From Euryodendron excelsum (lineage: Eukaryota; Streptophyta; Magnoliopsida; Ericales; Pentaphylacaceae), in the NCBI GenBank assembly GCA_033060915.1, contig CM065394.1, positions 25,450,001 to 25,514,000 on the forward strand: a DNA stretch of 64,000 nt, written 5' to 3'. The notes under the pieces were generated by a model. The model had not been told where the DNA came from and made no database searches. It saw only the letters and a list, made by a program, of their open reading frames with translations. Positions 63,180 to 64,000 of the stretch are shown one piece after another. Made by a program: the position numbers and the translations under genes. Each line of letters begins with the position of its first letter. Position 1 is the first letter of the stretch.

Positions 63180-63955
63180 TCAAGCAATAGTGGACTGAAG
63201 GGCCGTCTTCCGAACAGCCTGAAAGAGCACCGCCAGTTTGGCAGGAGGTGCAACCGTCTCTTTTACCACCGGGAGCTCACTGAGAGCTGCTATCCATGAG
63301 TATACCAGTGGATAACTTTTATGGTCTACAAGCTTTACACCAAGGGCTAGTTCAACAGCAACGTTGGCTTTTATTGTCGGAGCCATTACCATGTCCAGGA
63401 GGTTCAGATTATCGGCATCAATGGCAGGAGAGCCTCCCGGAAAAATTTCCTCCATGTTTTCTTCCAAAACCTTCAATTCCTCAGATATTTGCTTGATGGC
63501 CTTCTCCTGTACCTCCCCGTCGCATCTGATCACATGGCGAATATGCTTGAACATCTGTATCATAAGAGTATACATCAGAACTAGTCATTGTTATATATGC
63601 ATGGAATTTAGAGCTAGTGTTCTTCTCACCTGGCCTGTTGATCTAGAGAGCTGGCCCAGAAGCGGACTTTGGCTCTTTTGTATGGGTCTTCTGGCAGAAG
63701 TTTAGGAGCATTTGTCCATGTTTCATCAATATATTCAAGGATGACAAGCGACTCGGCATTGGTTTTTCCATCATGAATAAGTACCGGGACTCTTTTATGG
63801 ACTGGATTGTATTGGAGGAGCAACTGGCTATTGTTCCTCAAATCTTCTTCAATGTACTCGTAGGCTATGCCCTTAACTTTGAGGGCCAGTTCTACTCTCT
63901 TAACATAAGGGCTTCCCCACATACCATGTAGCTTCACTTTGCTTTGCTCTGCCAT
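63180..63955 (-). CDS. Tau-class glutathione S-transferase, two exons
   Basis: Exon 1 starts at ATG 63955 and encodes a thioredoxin-fold GST N-domain with [20 protein letters not shown]. Ser15 in WGSPY is the likely catalytic serine, Pro57 in VPVLIH the cis-proline, and Glu68-Ser69 bind glutathione. FWASSLDQQ follows the EYIDETW block. Exon 2 (63554-63180) gives the helical C-domain with [18 protein letters not shown] and ends TIA before TGA. The total of about 232 residues fits plant GSTU enzymes, which conjugate glutathione to xenobiotics and are stress-inducible and cytosolic. The acceptor CAG|ATG is clear. The in-frame donor would have to be CAG|GCCAGG (a GC donor) near 63635. The strong GTGAG donor, five bases later at 63629, gives a frameshift and early stop. 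It may be functional through a GC-AG intron or a recent pseudogene. Confidence 0.85.
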
Positions 63956-63960
63956 TTGTG

Positions 63961-63961
<1 letters not shown>

Positions 63962-63999
<38 letters not shown>

Positions 64000-64000
64000 A
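63962..64000 (+). repeat. (CT)n tract in the GST 5' leader
   Basis: About 18 CT units reach the window edge. On the GST strand this is a (GA)n leader just upstream of the start codon. Confidence 0.9.

Overview
The window is nuclear DNA from a flowering plant, most likely a eudicot with a large, repeat-rich genome. The evidence is plant-type GT-AG introns, plant-only retrotransposon lineages (a Sirevirus-like Ty1/copia element and a Tat-lineage Ty3/gypsy element), a tau-class glutathione S-transferase and a plant-type cytosolic ribosomal protein L34 gene. I cannot name the species. Only three host genes are visible: one unidentified terminal exon (2456-2684, minus), a split RPL34 gene (35664-61753, plus) and a two-exon GSTU gene (63180-63955, minus). 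Nearly all of the rest is transposon-derived or AT-rich noncoding DNA.

Left part (1-35 kb). A CACTA-like terminus lies at 4778, followed by a fragment starting at 6125. That fragment is interrupted at 6676-21721 by a 15 kb minus-strand copia element with 1.0 kb LTRs and a perfect 5-bp target duplication (CATAT). The copia element reads gag, protease, integrase, reverse transcriptase/RNase H and an env-position third ORF, all broken. A 4490-bp probable solo LTR (13883-18372, target duplication AAACT) sits inside its protease-integrase linker. From 21.7 to 35.3 kb there are eroded LTR pieces, small hAT-like elements, microsatellites and minisatellites.

Right part (35-64 kb). RPL34 has four recognisable exons at 35664-35742, 36088-36167, 61374-61483 and 61660-61753. 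Its second intron is 25.2 kb because it holds a hAT-type element (39825-59423: 12-bp terminal inverted repeats, perfect 8-bp target duplication). The hAT element in turn contains an 18.2 kb Tat-lineage gypsy element (39890-58064). The expected splice donor after RPL34 exon 3 reads AT instead of GT, so this copy may be impaired or a pseudogene.

The gypsy element is the most interesting object. Its sense strand carries a degenerate gag-pol with three successive capsid-like segments, protease, RT, two RNase H domains and integrase. Its antisense strand, between pol and the 3' LTR, carries a gene of about 1048 codons with a plant mobile domain. Three classical GT-AG introns of 73-83 bp join in perfect phase. 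An array of 75-bp tandem repeats lies directly upstream of its start codon. Antisense introns cannot be removed from the sense genomic RNA, which would explain how an intron-bearing gene persists in a retroelement.

All coordinates come from reading the sequence by eye. Family names rest on recognised motifs, and no database search was run.
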